Shown: piece by piece, positions 42,373-52,936 of the stretch | How the letters are laid out: each line of letters begins with the position of its first letter | How positions within the stretch are numbered: the stretch's first letter is position 1 | From: Streptomyces graminofaciens | Lineage (GTDB): Bacteria > Actinomycetota > Actinomycetes > Streptomycetales > Streptomycetaceae | Assembly: GCF_030294945.1 (NCBI RefSeq) | Contig: NZ_AP018448.1 | Location: forward strand, 1,674,001-1,738,000 | DNA length: 64,000 nt | Direction: 5' to 3' | Translations under genes and position numbers: made by a program | The notes under the pieces: generated by a model | What the model was told of the DNA's origin: nothing | What the model saw: only the letters and a program-made list of their open reading frames with translations | The model's database searches: none

Positions 42373-43875
42373 TCACGAACCCGTCAGCCGAGAACCCGGA
42401 GACGATCCGAGCGGCATCGCCAGCTCCGACAGTGCCTTCTCCAGCTTGTGCAGATGCACGTGGGCCGGCCCCGCCTCCGCCTGATGGGCCGTCTCCTGGG
42501 CGGCAGCTTCTACTCGTCCCGGGCGGCGCGCGGTCAAGGCTTCCACTGCGGACTTCACACGCCAGCAGGCAGCGACCAAGGAGGCCTCGTGCAGCCTGGC
42601 CGGGTCGGCGGTGGCGGAACCCAGGGCTCGTACCTCGTTCACGCAGTCGTCGAGCAACTGAATCGTCTGACGAGCGCGCTCCTTGCGGGCGCGGAACGGG
42701 TTGAGAGGGTGTACCAGCGGAGCCAGTGCCACCCTTGCTCGGCCGAACAACAGCTCCAACTCCGCGGCGTGCGGGGCCGGGTCGGCCTCGGGGTCGCCTT
42801 CGAGCCGAGCAGCCGTGGCGGTTGTGGCGGCATGTACGCAGTGCAGGGCCCGCTGGATCCAGGCGTCGTTCGTCGCGTGTGTCGTGACCGGAAGCACGAG
42901 GACCACGGCGAGCATGGCGCACACCGCGCCCACGCCTGTCTCCACGAGACGGAGTACGAGCAGGTCGGCATCCAGCACGCCCAACAATCCGTAGAGGAGG
43001 CTGGCCATGACGGTCACCGCCAGAATCATCCAGGAGTACGAGACCGCTGCCGTATAGAAGATGCCGAAGACGCAGAACGCGACCAGCCCGACCGACGGCG
43101 TAGGCGCCCCATTCAGTGGAACGGCGACAAGAAGGCCGACAGCGACACCGATCACGGTTCCCAGGACGCGGCGAAAACCGCGAACAAGGGTCTCGCCTCG
43201 GGACGCCGTATTGACGAATATCCACCAGGCGGTACCAACGGCCCAGTACCAGCGGTCTTCGGAGAATGCCTGGCCGATGAGGAGTGCGAGGGAGCAGGCA
43301 ACCGCGGCTTGGACAGCCTGCCGAGTGGTTGTCCGCGACAGACCCGTGCCGGGCAATTCGGCGGGAACGAAAACGGGCGAGCCACCGCGTTCGATGGGCC
43401 AGAGCAGAAAGCGCACCGTGGCGGCCACCAACAGTGCGAGGACCATCGCGGCGTACAACTCGGGCAGTTGTGCGGGGACGGCGTGCAGGAACTGCGTCAC
43501 GAAGAAGCTCATGAAAGCGAAGATCCCGAGCGCCTGACCACGTGCCCCCCATCTACGGGCATAGACGCCACAGAAGACTGTGGCCACGAACGCGACGTCC
43601 CTGACGGTGGTGACACCGTGCAACGCGGTGGCGAGTGCCAGAACCGGAAATCCAGCCGCGGGCAGAAGGGCAGTGGTGATCCGCTGGGCACCGACGGTCG
43701 GATCGGTGACGGTGAAAAGGGCGAGGAGCGCGGCGAGGCCGCCGGTGATCGACGCGGAGAGGGAGAAGCCACAGAGTTCGGAGGCAGCCACCGCGGCTCC
43801 GACGCCGATCACGGCGCGGGCCGAATTCCGCAGTCGCAGGCGGCCCGGATCTGGAGCTATGAACATCCTCTTCAT
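42373..43875 (-). CDS. FUSC family membrane protein, second copy
   Basis: The protein is 500 aa from the ATG at 43875 (AAGGGG 11 bases upstream). Two blocks of membrane helices (about 20-170 and 190-350) are followed by a long cytoplasmic helical tail. Conserved pieces: VIGVGAAVAASELCGFSLSASI, FFVTQFLHAVPAQL, WYWAVGTAWWIFVNTASRGETLVRGFRRVLGTVIGVAVGLL. It shares family and layout with the exporter at 17578-19224 but not close sequence, and has slightly lower GC codon use. It is divergent from a LacI regulator, so it could export a sugar-derived or aromatic compound. Confidence 0.87.
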   Translation of the reverse strand: MKRMFIAPDPGRLRLRNSARAVIGVGAAVAASELCGFSLSASITGGLAALLALFTVTDPTVGAQRITTALLPAAGFPVLALATALHGVTTVRDVAFVATVFCGVYARRWGARGQALGIFAFMSFFVTQFLHAVPAQLPELYAAMVLALLVAATVRFLLWPIERGGSPVFVPAELPGTGLSRTTTRQAVQAAVACSLALLIGQAFSEDRWYWAVGTAWWIFVNTASRGETLVRGFRRVLGTVIGVAVGLLVAVPLNGAPTPSVGLVAFCVFGIFYTAAVSYSWMILAVTVMASLLYGLLGVLDADLLVLRLVETGVGAVCAMLAVVLVLPVTTHATNDAWIQRALHCVHAATTATAARLEGDPEADPAPHAAELELLFGRARVALAPLVHPLNPFRARKERARQTIQLLDDCVNEVRALGSATADPARLHEASLVAACWRVKSAVEALTARRPGRVEAAAQETAHQAEAGPAHVHLHKLEKALSELAMPLGSSPGSRLTGS

Positions 43876-44187
43876 GGCAGTGGGCCGCCCCTTGCTGTGG
43901 TGCACGCCGTGCGCGCGGCGGTCTGGGGTGTCAGACACAACGGCACAGCGAAAGCGCCGCGCTCCGGTCCGGCCTCGTCGCCGTCCGGCGCGCGGCGCCG
44001 AGTACATGGATACGGCAAAGATAAGCACGCTTGCTCCAATGGCTCAACAGCTGATGACTCGACTGATCCATTGGCTCAGCCAGGGACCTGGAGAGTCGAC
44101 TGTTGGTAGGCCAACGGATCAGGCGGCGAGCATGTCGCACGCGGAACGCTTCTCAGCTGCCACGGTTCGAAAGAGGCATCCGCGCTC

Positions 44188-44245
44188 TTGACGTACGACC
44201 TCATGACTGCATAGACATGACGCGTGGTCAGTGACCGCGCGGTCA
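44188..44245 (+). promoter_or_regulatory. LacI gene promoter and palindromic operator
   Basis: TTGACG (44188-44193) is followed after 18 bases by TAGACA (44212-44217). The perfect 14-bp palindrome TGACCGCGCGGTCA lies at 44232-44245, just after the expected start point, and 43 bases before the ATG. Autorepression is likely. The remaining part of the 413-bp gap (43876-44187) shows no gene. Confidence 0.55.
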
Positions 44246-44288
44246 TACTGTTGGCCTGGTTCGGTGGACACGACCGTCGGGAGCTCTC

Positions 44289-45335
44289 ATGACACGAGTG
44301 GTGGGGCGGATCGCGGCCTCTTCCGCGCCGCGCAGCGCGGACGTGGCCCGCGCGGCGGGGGTCTCCCGCAAGACGGTGTCGCGGGTCCTGAACAACGAGC
44401 CGTACGTGTCCGACGAGCTCCGCCGACGCGTCCTCGATGCCGCCGTGGAACTCGGGTACCGGCTGAACCACGCCGCCAGGGCGCTGGCCTCGGGGCGGAA
44501 CCGCTCCATCGGCGTCGTCGCCCTGGGGACGGCCGGATACGGCACCGCCTCGCTCCTCGTGGGCATCGAGAAGGCCGTACGGGACGCAGGCTACGCACTG
44601 CGTGTGGTCAACACCGAGGACGGGGACCCCGAAGGCATCTCCGGCGCCGTGATGTCTCTCCTCGAACAGGGAGTTGACGGCGTCGTCGTCTCCGAACCCG
44701 TTGTGGAGGGCGAGGTCTCCCTCAGGGTCGATGTGCCGGTGCTCTTCCTGGGCGCGCCACCGGCCTTCACCGCTGCCCGGACCCTCAGCGTGGGCGTGGG
44801 CGCCCACGCGCTGGCGCGGGCGGCCACCGATCACCTGCTGGATCTGGGACACACGACCGTCCATCACGTCGCCGGTCCCCGGCGCTGGTACGCCTCCAAG
44901 GACCGTATCGAGGGATGGCGGGCGGCGTTGGCGGCACGGGGCGCGCCCGAACAGCCGGTGGTCGAGGGCGACTGGTCGCCCGCCTCCGGCTACGCGGCGG
45001 GCCGCGAGCTGGCTGCGGACAGCTCCGTGACCGCGGTGTTCGTGGCGGGTGACGAAATGGCCGTCGGCCTGATCCACGCCCTGCGGGAGGCCGGACGCCG
45101 TGTGCCGGAGGACATCAGCGTGGTCGGTTTCGACGGCAACCCCGTCTTCGCGTACGTCACTCCACCGCTGACCACCGCGCGTCAGCCCTTCGACGCCGCG
45201 GCACGGGAGGGAATCAGGCTGCTCGTGCACGCCATCGAGGAGCCGGAGACCGATCTGCCGCCTGCGGGCGAGCCGCCGGTCGAACTCGTCGTCCGCGGCT
45301 CGACCGCACCTCCGCCGTCCTACGGGGTCGGGTAG
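44289..45335 (+). CDS. LacI-family transcriptional regulator
   Basis: The protein is 348 aa. The N-terminal HTH is SADVARAAGVSRKTVSRVLNNEPYVSDELRRRV with the hinge helix NHAARALASGRNRSIGVVAL. The effector domain follows (VMSLLEQGVDGVVVSEPV, VGVGAHALARAATDHLLDLGHTTVHHVAGPRRWYAS, VTAVFVAGDEMAVGLIHAL, DISVVGFDGNPVFAYVTPPLTT). Sugar-type ligand expected. The divergent neighbour is a FUSC exporter; the downstream phosphoglucomutase is separated by a decayed fragment. It is distinct from the partial LacI at position 1. Confidence 0.94.
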   Translation: MTRVVGRIAASSAPRSADVARAAGVSRKTVSRVLNNEPYVSDELRRRVLDAAVELGYRLNHAARALASGRNRSIGVVALGTAGYGTASLLVGIEKAVRDAGYALRVVNTEDGDPEGISGAVMSLLEQGVDGVVVSEPVVEGEVSLRVDVPVLFLGAPPAFTAARTLSVGVGAHALARAATDHLLDLGHTTVHHVAGPRRWYASKDRIEGWRAALAARGAPEQPVVEGDWSPASGYAAGRELAADSSVTAVFVAGDEMAVGLIHALREAGRRVPEDISVVGFDGNPVFAYVTPPLTTARQPFDAAAREGIRLLVHAIEEPETDLPPAGEPPVELVVRGSTAPPPSYGVG

Positions 45336-45347
45336 TTCACACCGCCT

Positions 45348-45446
45348 GAACACCTGCCCCGCCTCGATGAGCGCGGCTGCGACGGGCCGCCCGGTGCCGC
45401 TGCCCACGTCCAGCGTCCGCGCGGCGGGCGGTGGTTGGTCCTCGTG
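45348..45446 (-). pseudogene. Fragment of a class I SAM-dependent methyltransferase
   Basis: On the minus strand the frame reads [19 protein letters not shown] followed by IEAGQVF: motif I of the Rossmann methyltransferase fold ([10 protein letters not shown]). No further methyltransferase sequence is present; the LacI gene 3' end borders it on one side and unrelated sequence on the other. It is a truncated relic. Confidence 0.6.
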
Positions 45447-45595
45447 CCTCGCGTCGATGTCCCTTCGCTCGCCGGCCGCACCGTCGCACCCGCCGGACGC
45501 GTGCCACAACGGCCGCCCGATGCGCGTCCCGGCGGGCCGGGCAGGGGAGAATGAGGGCCGTACCCAACGGTCGACCCTTGCAGAGGAGCGGGAAA

Positions 45596-47236
<1,641 letters not shown>

Positions 47237-47338
47237 GGCGACAAGCGGGGGGCAGGGGTGGACGGGACCGTGTCGACGGCGCTGATCGCCGCCGGAGCCG
47301 CGATCGGCGGCGGTGGGCGCTGACCGAAGTGTTCACCC

Positions 47339-47568
47339 GGCTTCCCGCTGAAGAACGTCCGGCCCGAGGACCTGCTCACCGCCCGTGAGCGTCAGGTACT
47401 CGTCCAGGTGGGCCGCGGTCCGTCCAACGCGGAGATCGCGGCCACGCCGTACCTCGCGGAGGCGACCGTGGAGTCCCACCTGGGCGAATCCTTCAGAAGC
47501 TCGAACCTCGCGACCGCGTACAGGCCGTGGTCTTCGCCCGCCAGAGCCGCCTCATTCACCCCGACTGA
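47339..47568 (+). pseudogene. Decayed LuxR/NarL-type response regulator, C-terminal part
   Basis: The first frame reads GFPLKNVRPEDL then directly LTARERQVLVQVGRG and SNAEIAATPYLAEATVESH; the linker that normally joins the receiver end to the HTH is missing. After the bases 47486-47487 the match continues in another frame as ILQKLEPRDRVQAVVFARQ and ends in a stop at 47566-47568. An internal deletion plus a frameshift show it is inactive. The rest of the 408-bp gap (47237-47338, 47569-47644) shows nothing I recognise. Confidence 0.75.
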
Positions 47569-47644
47569 CGACGCGAGCCCGACCCACCGGGCCATTGGTA
47601 CATTCCTTCGCGATCACCCCATAGCGCAGGGAGGCCGACGGACC

Positions 47645-48121
47645 ATGGCCGTGGACGAGCTCGACACCCGCATCCTCCGGCTGCTGCTGGAACAGCCGCG
47701 CACCAGCGTGCGTGAGTACGCCCGGATCCTCGGCGTCGCCCGCGGGACGCTCCAGGCGCGGCTCGACCGGCTGGAGCGCGATGGTGTGATCACCGGTTCG
47801 AGCCCTTCGCTCTCCCCCGCCGCGCTCGGCCACCCGGTGCTCGCCTTCGTACACATCGAGGTGACCCAGGGGCATCTCGATGATGTGGGGGACGCGCTGG
47901 CGGCCGTACCGGAGATCGTCGAGGCGTTCTCGATCACCGGTGGCGGCGATCTGCTGACGCGGGTCGTGGCCCGGGACAACGCGCATCTGGAGGATGTGAT
48001 CCAGGTGCTGATCAGCCTGCCGGGTGTGGTCCGCACCCGTACAGAAGTGGCGCTGCGGGAGCGGGTGCCGCACCGGCTGCTGCCGTTGGTGGAGGCGGTG
48101 GGCAGGGCGGCGAGGAATTGA
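47645..48121 (+). CDS. Lrp/AsnC family transcriptional regulator
   Basis: The protein is 158 aa from the ATG at 47645, with GGAGG ten bases upstream. The N-terminal HTH is VDELDTRILRLLLEQPRTSVREYARILGVARGTLQARLDRLERDGVI and the C-terminal RAM effector domain is VLAFVHIEVTQGHLDDVGDALAAVPEIVEAFSITGGGDLLTRVVARD. Amino acid ligand expected. It is followed 28 bases later by a HAD gene on the same strand, but the region around both is debris from response regulators. Confidence 0.94.
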   Translation: MAVDELDTRILRLLLEQPRTSVREYARILGVARGTLQARLDRLERDGVITGSSPSLSPAALGHPVLAFVHIEVTQGHLDDVGDALAAVPEIVEAFSITGGGDLLTRVVARDNAHLEDVIQVLISLPGVVRTRTEVALRERVPHRLLPLVEAVGRAARN

Positions 48122-48149
48122 GCCCCGGCAGGCTGGGATCCTGGATCCC

Positions 48150-48845
48150 ATGAGCACTCTCGACGGCACTTCGGTCATCTTCGATCTCGACGGAACGCTC
48201 GTGGACAGTGAGCCGAACTACTTCGAAGCGTCGCGCGAGCTGCTCGCCGCTCATGGCGTACGCGAGTACAGCTGGCAGGACAACGAGGAATACGTGGGCA
48301 TCGGCACCTGGGAGACGCTCGGGCTCTGGAAGGAGCGGTACGGGATCCGGGCGCCGCGCGCCGCACTCCTCGACGAGCTGGACCGCCGCTATCTGGAGCT
48401 GGCCCGCGTCTCCACCCGCGTCTTCCCGGAGATGCGGGGGTTCGTGGAGCTGCTGGCGGCCGAGGAGGTGGCGATGGCCGTGGCCTCGGGGTCGTCGCGC
48501 CCGGCCATCGAGGCGATCCTCTCCGGCACGGGTCTGGACGCGTATCTGCGGACCGTCGTGTCGGCCGACGAGGTCGAGCGCGGCAAGCCCGCCCCCGACA
48601 TCTTCCTGGAGGCCGCCCGCCGGCTGGGGGCGGCCCCGGGCGACTGTGTGGTCCTGGAGGACGCGGCTCCGGGCGCGGCCGCCGCCCACGCGGCCGGGAT
48701 GCGCTGCGTCGCGATCCCGTACGTCCCCGCCCACGCCGGCCTTCCGGCTTTCGCGACCGCCGGGCTGCTGCTGCGGGGCGGCCAGAGCGAGTTCACGGCC
48801 CGGTCGGCGTACGACTGGATCGCCACCGCGTCGGGTTCCTGCTGA
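48150..48845 (+). CDS. HAD family hydrolase (beta-phosphoglucomutase-like)
   Basis: The protein is 231 aa from the ATG at 48150. Motif I IFDLDGTLVDSEPNYFEAS, motif II AMAVASGSSRPAIEAIL, motif III RGKPAPDIFLEAARRLG and motif IV CVVLEDAAPGAAAAHAAGM are all intact, so it is an active phosphatase or phosphomutase of subfamily I. Its last 13 bases overlap a response-regulator fragment in another frame, so its original C-terminus may have been replaced at a junction. It could dephosphorylate a sugar phosphate near pgm in the cell's metabolism, but evidence is only proximity. Confidence 0.92.
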   Translation: MSTLDGTSVIFDLDGTLVDSEPNYFEASRELLAAHGVREYSWQDNEEYVGIGTWETLGLWKERYGIRAPRAALLDELDRRYLELARVSTRVFPEMRGFVELLAAEEVAMAVASGSSRPAIEAILSGTGLDAYLRTVVSADEVERGKPAPDIFLEAARRLGAAPGDCVVLEDAAPGAAAAHAAGMRCVAIPYVPAHAGLPAFATAGLLLRGGQSEFTARSAYDWIATASGSC

Positions 48846-49021
48846 AGGAGGCCCTGCCGGGTGAACTCGTCGCCGGCATCCGCGCGGTAGCCACCGGGGA
48901 CGCCGTCGTCTTCCCCGGCCGGACGCGCACGCTCATCGACGCCTTCACCAGCCACCTCCCCGGCCGCGCACCCGAGCAGGAACCCCGGCTCGCCGGTCTC
49001 ACCCAGCGCGAGCACGAGGTG
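48833..49021 (+). pseudogene. Fragment of a second LuxR/NarL-type response regulator
   Basis: A 63-codon open stretch reads GFLLKEALPGELVAGIRAVA, then the linker (TGDAVV...TLIDAFTSHLPGR) and the first part of the HTH, LTQREHEV, where it breaks off. The order is that of NarL proteins from the end of the receiver domain to the start of the HTH. It overlaps the last codons of the HAD gene in another frame. Sequence differs from the fragment at 47339-47568, so it comes from another gene. Confidence 0.7.
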
Positions 49022-49099
49022 CGACCGCGATGGCCGGGGCCCGCGGCGAGGCGTTCGACGTGGGGCTGGTCCGGCCCGCGTAGGCGCCCGAGCAGTGCC

Positions 49100-50284
49100 T
49101 CAGCTGTCGAAGTCGACCGTGAGCGTCTCGGAGACCGGGTACGACTGGCAGGTCAGGACGTAGCCCGCGTCGACCTCGCTCTTCTCCAGGGCGAAGTTGC
49201 GGCGCATGTCGGCCTTGCCGTCGGTGACGAGGGCGCGGCAGGTGCCGCAGACGCCGCCCTTGCAGGCGAAGGGCAGGTCGGGGCGGGTGCGCTGGGCCCC
49301 GTCGAGGATGGACCGGTCGCGGGAGAGCGCGGAGGTCGTGGAGCGGCCGTCGAGGGTGATGGTGACCTCACTGACGGGTCCCTCGACGGCGGCCTCGTCG
49401 TGGCGGACTTCGCGTACGGGTTCGTCGTCGGCGTAGAACAGCTCCTGGTGGACGCGGTCGGCGGGCACGCCGAGGCCGGTGAGGACCTGCTGGGCGTCGC
49501 GGACCATGCCGTGGGGGCCGCACAGCCACCAGTGGTCGGCGGCCGTGACGTCGACGAGGGAGCCGATCAGCGCCGAGAGTCGCCCGGCGTCGAGGCGCCC
49601 GGAGAGCAGCTCGGCCTCGCGGGGTTCCCGGGACAGCACATGGGCGAGCTGGAACCGGGTCGGGTACAGGTCCTTCAGGTCGGCGAGCTCGTCGGCGAAC
49701 ATCACCGTGTCGGTGCGCCGGTTGCCGTAGAAGAGGGTGACGGTCGAGCGGTCGTCGGCGGCGAGGACGGACTCGGCGATGGACAGCATGGGGGTGATGC
49801 CGGAGCCGGCCGCGATCAGGACGTGGTCGCCGGGGGTGGTGAGGTCGGGGGTGAAGGCGCCGGTCGGGGCCATCACCTCGACGGTCTCGCCGGGGCGCAC
49901 GCCCTTGACCAGCCACTCCGAGAACAGGCCTCCCGGCACGACCCGTACGCCGATGCGCGGCACGGAACCGGCGGGTGAGCAGATCGAGTAGGAGCGGCGC
50001 TCGTCCCGCCCGTCGATCTCGCGGCGCAGGGTGAGCGACTGGCCGGGCGCGAAGTCGAACTCCTCGGCCAGCTCGTCCGGGATCGTGAAGCTGACGGCCG
50101 CCGCGTCACCGCACAGCGGCTGCACGGCGGCCACGCGGAGGGGGTGGAAGGAGGGGCGGCGACGGGTACGGGGGCGAGCAGCGGGAGCGGACACGGCCGT
50201 CGGCTCGGCTCTCGGCGCTTCCCTCACGCCGCCCGCCGACTCCTCCCGCAGGCCTCCCGTCGACTCTTCCTTGAGGCCTTCCAT
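49100..50284 (-). CDS. paaE: Phenylacetyl-CoA epoxidase reductase subunit
   Basis: The protein is 394 aa from the ATG at 50284, which overlaps the paaD stop by one base. It passes electrons from NADPH to the PaaABC oxygenase. The flavin part has RRSYSICSP (FAD motif), the NADP part AAGSGITPMLSIAESVL, and the C-terminal ferredoxin has CKGGVCGTC (Cys x4 Cys x2 Cys) with the last Cys in LTCQSYP. The first 35 residues contain two copies of an EES-GG-R octad and are unusual for PaaE. Last gene of the operon. Confidence 0.95.
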   Translation of the reverse strand: MEGLKEESTGGLREESAGGVREAPRAEPTAVSAPAARPRTRRRPSFHPLRVAAVQPLCGDAAAVSFTIPDELAEEFDFAPGQSLTLRREIDGRDERRSYSICSPAGSVPRIGVRVVPGGLFSEWLVKGVRPGETVEVMAPTGAFTPDLTTPGDHVLIAAGSGITPMLSIAESVLAADDRSTVTLFYGNRRTDTVMFADELADLKDLYPTRFQLAHVLSREPREAELLSGRLDAGRLSALIGSLVDVTAADHWWLCGPHGMVRDAQQVLTGLGVPADRVHQELFYADDEPVREVRHDEAAVEGPVSEVTITLDGRSTTSALSRDRSILDGAQRTRPDLPFACKGGVCGTCRALVTDGKADMRRNFALEKSEVDAGYVLTCQSYPVSETLTVDFDS

Positions 50285-50793
50285 CAGATCTCCTTGACGT
50301 ACTCGAACGGCTCGCGGCAGGCGCGGCAGCGCCACAGGGCCTTGCAGGACGTGGCGGCGAAGCGGGAGGTCTCCTCGGTGTCCGCCGAGCCGCAGCGGGG
50401 GCACGGGACCGTGCGCCGGATGGGTGAGAGCGTGAGCGTGACGGGGCCGCGCGGGGCCGCTCCGGGCGGGGCGATGCCGTGCTCGGAGAGCTTGCGGCGG
50501 CCTGCCGGGGTGATCCAGTCGCTGGTCCAGGGCGGGTGCAGGACCGTGCGGATCTCCACCCGGTCGTACCCGGCCGCGCCGAGCCGCGCAGCCACGTCGG
50601 CGCGCATCTCGGCCATGGCCGGGCAGCCCGAGTACGTGGGCGTGAGGCTCGCGACTACCGTGCCGTCGTCGGTGACCTCGACCCCACGCAGGACGCCGAG
50701 GTCGGCGAGGGTGAGCATCGGCAGCTCGGGGTCGGGCACCTGCTCGGCGATGTGCCGGGCGCGCCGGGCGTCGAGCGGTGTGGTGGTCACCAT
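50284..50793 (-). CDS. paaD: Phenylacetyl-CoA epoxidase subunit PaaD (Fe-S maturation type)
   Basis: The protein is 169 aa. The N-terminal DUF59/MIP18 domain has VPDPELPMLTLADLGVLRGVEV and LTPTYSGCPAMAEMRADVAARL; the C-terminal zinc-ribbon-like part has CPRCGSADTEE and WRCRACREPFEYVKEI. PaaD is needed for assembly of Fe-S or diiron sites of the epoxidase rather than catalysis. The ATG lies inside the paaC end (ATGGTGA), so translation is coupled. Confidence 0.95.
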   Translation of the reverse strand: MVTTTPLDARRARHIAEQVPDPELPMLTLADLGVLRGVEVTDDGTVVASLTPTYSGCPAMAEMRADVAARLGAAGYDRVEIRTVLHPPWTSDWITPAGRRKLSEHGIAPPGAAPRGPVTLTLSPIRRTVPCPRCGSADTEETSRFAATSCKALWRCRACREPFEYVKEI

Positions 50794-51614
50794 GTCGCCT
50801 CCGGGTGGGCGCGGGCGACGCTCTGCAGCTCGGCGAGCAGCGGGACGAGATGCCCGGTGTGGTCGCCCGCACGTCCCGCGCCCGACGCCGGCCGGTACAC
50901 GGGCATCGGCAGTCCGGCGGCCTCGGTGACCTGGCGCAGCACAGCGACCACGTCGTCCCGTACGTCGTACGCCGTGAACAACTCGCCGACGTACGGGGCG
51001 ACCTGTTCCAGTGCCTTCCGCATCCGCCGGTGCGACTCCTCGGTGCCGTCACCGAGGCGTACGGCCCACTCGGCCGCGTACTGCCGGTGGTACGTCAGTT
51101 CCTTGACGCCCTTCGCGGCGATCGCCGACAGGACCGGGTCGGTGTGGCCGGCGAGCCGCTCGAAGTGGGCGAGTCGCCAGCTGGCGAGAATCAGCAGCCG
51201 GACGACGGAGAACGCGAAGTCACCATTGGGGAGTTCGGCCAGGCGTACGTTGCGGAAGTCGTCGGCGTCGCGGAAGTAGGCGTACGCGTCCTCGTCGCGG
51301 CCGGTGCCGTCGACCTGACCGGCGCGGGAGTACAGGAGCCGGGCCTGGCCGAGGAGGTCAAGGCCGATGTTGGCGAGGGCCACCTCCTCCTCCAGTTCGG
51401 GGGCGCGAGTCGTCCACTCGGCGAGCCGCTGGGCGGAGACCAGGGCGTCGTCGGCGAGGGCCACGCAGTCCGCGGCGAGCCGGCCGGTGTCGACGCCCTC
51501 GGGCACGGTGGTGTCCACGCCGTGCAGGGGGTCCTCGAAGCCGGTGCCGTAGGCCCAGCGGGCGTCGTCCTCATGTCCCTCGGCGAGGGTCAGGTAGACG
51601 TGGTCGTCACTCAT
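50787..51614 (-). CDS. paaC: Phenylacetyl-CoA epoxidase structural subunit
   Basis: The protein is 275 aa from the ATG at 51614, behind GAGGAGCAGGGC; the frame runs on to 51794 only by chance. PaaC is a ferritin-like partner of PaaA lacking a full diiron site. Seen: VALADDALVSAQRLAEWTTRAPELEEEVALANIGLDLLGQARLL and ELTYHRQYAAEWAVRLGDGTEESHRRM. It is needed to stabilise PaaA and bind substrate CoA. Third gene of paaABCDE. Confidence 0.95.
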   Translation of the reverse strand: MSDDHVYLTLAEGHEDDARWAYGTGFEDPLHGVDTTVPEGVDTGRLAADCVALADDALVSAQRLAEWTTRAPELEEEVALANIGLDLLGQARLLYSRAGQVDGTGRDEDAYAYFRDADDFRNVRLAELPNGDFAFSVVRLLILASWRLAHFERLAGHTDPVLSAIAAKGVKELTYHRQYAAEWAVRLGDGTEESHRRMRKALEQVAPYVGELFTAYDVRDDVVAVLRQVTEAAGLPMPVYRPASGAGRAGDHTGHLVPLLAELQSVARAHPEATW

Positions 51615-51624
51615 GCCCTGCTCC

Positions 51625-51921
51625 TCAGATGTGCGGGACATCGTCGGGGATGTCGTAGAAGGTCGGGTGGCGGTACACCTTGTCGGCGCTGGGCGCGAAG
51701 AAGGGGTCCTTCTCGTCGCGGGTGGAGGCGGCGATGTGCTCGCTGCGCACCACCCAGATCGAGACGCCCTCGTTGCGCCGGGTGTACAGGTCACGGGCGT
51801 GGGTGAGCGCCATCCGGTCGTCGGCGGCGTGCAGCGAGCCCACGTGGACGTGGTTGAGCCCGCGCTTGCCGCGCACGAACACCTCGTACAGCGGCCAGTC
51901 GCCCTTGTTCGTGCCGCTCAT
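51625..51921 (-). CDS. paaB: Phenylacetyl-CoA epoxidase subunit PaaB
   Basis: The protein is 98 aa, the normal size. The signature [42 protein letters not shown] and [13 protein letters not shown] [13 protein letters not shown] are present, with a C-terminal [11 protein letters not shown]. PaaB links PaaAC dimers in the complex. Its ATG overlaps the paaA stop (ATGA). Confidence 0.95.
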   Translation of the reverse strand: MSGTNKGDWPLYEVFVRGKRGLNHVHVGSLHAADDRMALTHARDLYTRRNEGVSIWVVRSEHIAASTRDEKDPFFAPSADKVYRHPTFYDIPDDVPHI

Positions 51922-52901
51922 GCCGCCGTCCCCTTCCGGGCTCGCTCGCTCTGCTTGGCCGCGTGGGCGGTGGCCGCCTCGCGCACCCAGGCGCCCTCCT
52001 CGTGGGCGGTCCTGCGCCGTTCCGTCCGTTGGTCGTTGCACGGTCCGTCGCCCGTGATCACGCGCTTCAGTTCGTCCCAGTCGGGGGTGCCGAAGTCGTG
52101 ATGGCCGCGCTGTTCGTTCCAGCGCAGGTCCGGGTCGGGCAGGGTGACGCCGAGCTTCTCGGCCTGTGGGACGGTCATGTCGACGAAGCGCTGGCGCAGT
52201 TCGTCGTTGCTGTGCCGCTTGATCTTCCAGGCCATGGACTGCGCCGAGTTGGGCGAGGCGTCGTCGGGCGGGCCGAACATCATCAGCGACGGCCACCACC
52301 AGCGGTCCACCGCGTCCTGGACCATCGCCCGCTGCTCGTCGGTGCCGCGCATCATCGTCATCAGCAGCTCGAAGCCCTGCCGCTGATGGAAGGATTCCTC
52401 CTTGCAGATCCGCACCATCGCCCGCGCGTACGGCCCGTAGGACGACCTGCACAGCGGCACCTGGTTGCAGATCGCGGCGCCGTCCACGAACCAGCCGATC
52501 ACGCCGACGTCGGCGAAGCTCGGCGTCGGGTAGTTGAAGATCGACGAGTACTTCTGGCGGCCCTCGATCAGCCGCTCGGTGAGGTCCGCGCGGTCGGCGC
52601 CGAGGGTCTCGGCGGCCGAGTACAGGTACAGCCCGTGACCGGCCTCGTCCTGGACCTTGGCGAAGAGGATCGCCTTGCGGCGCAGCGAAGGCGCCTTGGT
52701 GATCCACTCGCCCTCCGGCTGCATGCCGATGATCTCCGAGTGCGCGTGCTGCGCGATCTGCCGGATCAACGTCTTGCGGTAGCCGTCCGGCATCCAGTCG
52801 CGCGGCTCGATCCGCTGGTCACGGGCGATCGTCGCGTCGAAGTGCGCCGACAGCGCGTCCTCGGCCTCCGGCCCGGCCTCGGCGGAGTGTGTCGTGGTCA
52901 T
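51918..52901 (-). CDS. paaA: Phenylacetyl-CoA epoxidase catalytic subunit
   Basis: The protein is 327 aa from the ATG at 52901. It carries the diiron site that makes the 1,2-epoxide of phenylacetyl-CoA with PaaBCE. Two Glu-x-x-His motifs are visible: [17 protein letters not shown] (near 103) and [17 protein letters not shown] (near 195), plus [25 protein letters not shown]. First gene of the operon; a TetR-type operator lies 16 bases upstream of its start. Confidence 0.96.
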   Translation of the reverse strand: MTTTHSAEAGPEAEDALSAHFDATIARDQRIEPRDWMPDGYRKTLIRQIAQHAHSEIIGMQPEGEWITKAPSLRRKAILFAKVQDEAGHGLYLYSAAETLGADRADLTERLIEGRQKYSSIFNYPTPSFADVGVIGWFVDGAAICNQVPLCRSSYGPYARAMVRICKEESFHQRQGFELLMTMMRGTDEQRAMVQDAVDRWWWPSLMMFGPPDDASPNSAQSMAWKIKRHSNDELRQRFVDMTVPQAEKLGVTLPDPDLRWNEQRGHHDFGTPDWDELKRVITGDGPCNDQRTERRRTAHEEGAWVREAATAHAAKQSERARKGTAA

Positions 52902-52916
52902 CGATACCAGCTTCCC

Positions 52917-52936
52917 TACCGACCATTCGTTCGGTA
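52917..52936 (-). promoter_or_regulatory. PaaR-type operator in front of paaA
   Basis: TACCGA (52917-52922) and TCGGTA (52931-52936) are inverted with an 8-base spacer CCATTCGT. On the minus strand it contains ACCGAACGAATGGTCGG, similar to TetR-type sites of actinobacterial paa operons. No paaR gene is seen in the window. Confidence 0.65.

Noticed and set aside
45431..45595. Longer phosphoglucomutase with a 55-residue N-terminal extension
   Set aside because: The extension is Arg-rich, overlaps the methyltransferase relic, and the ATG at 45596 has a strong ribosome site and gives the standard length.
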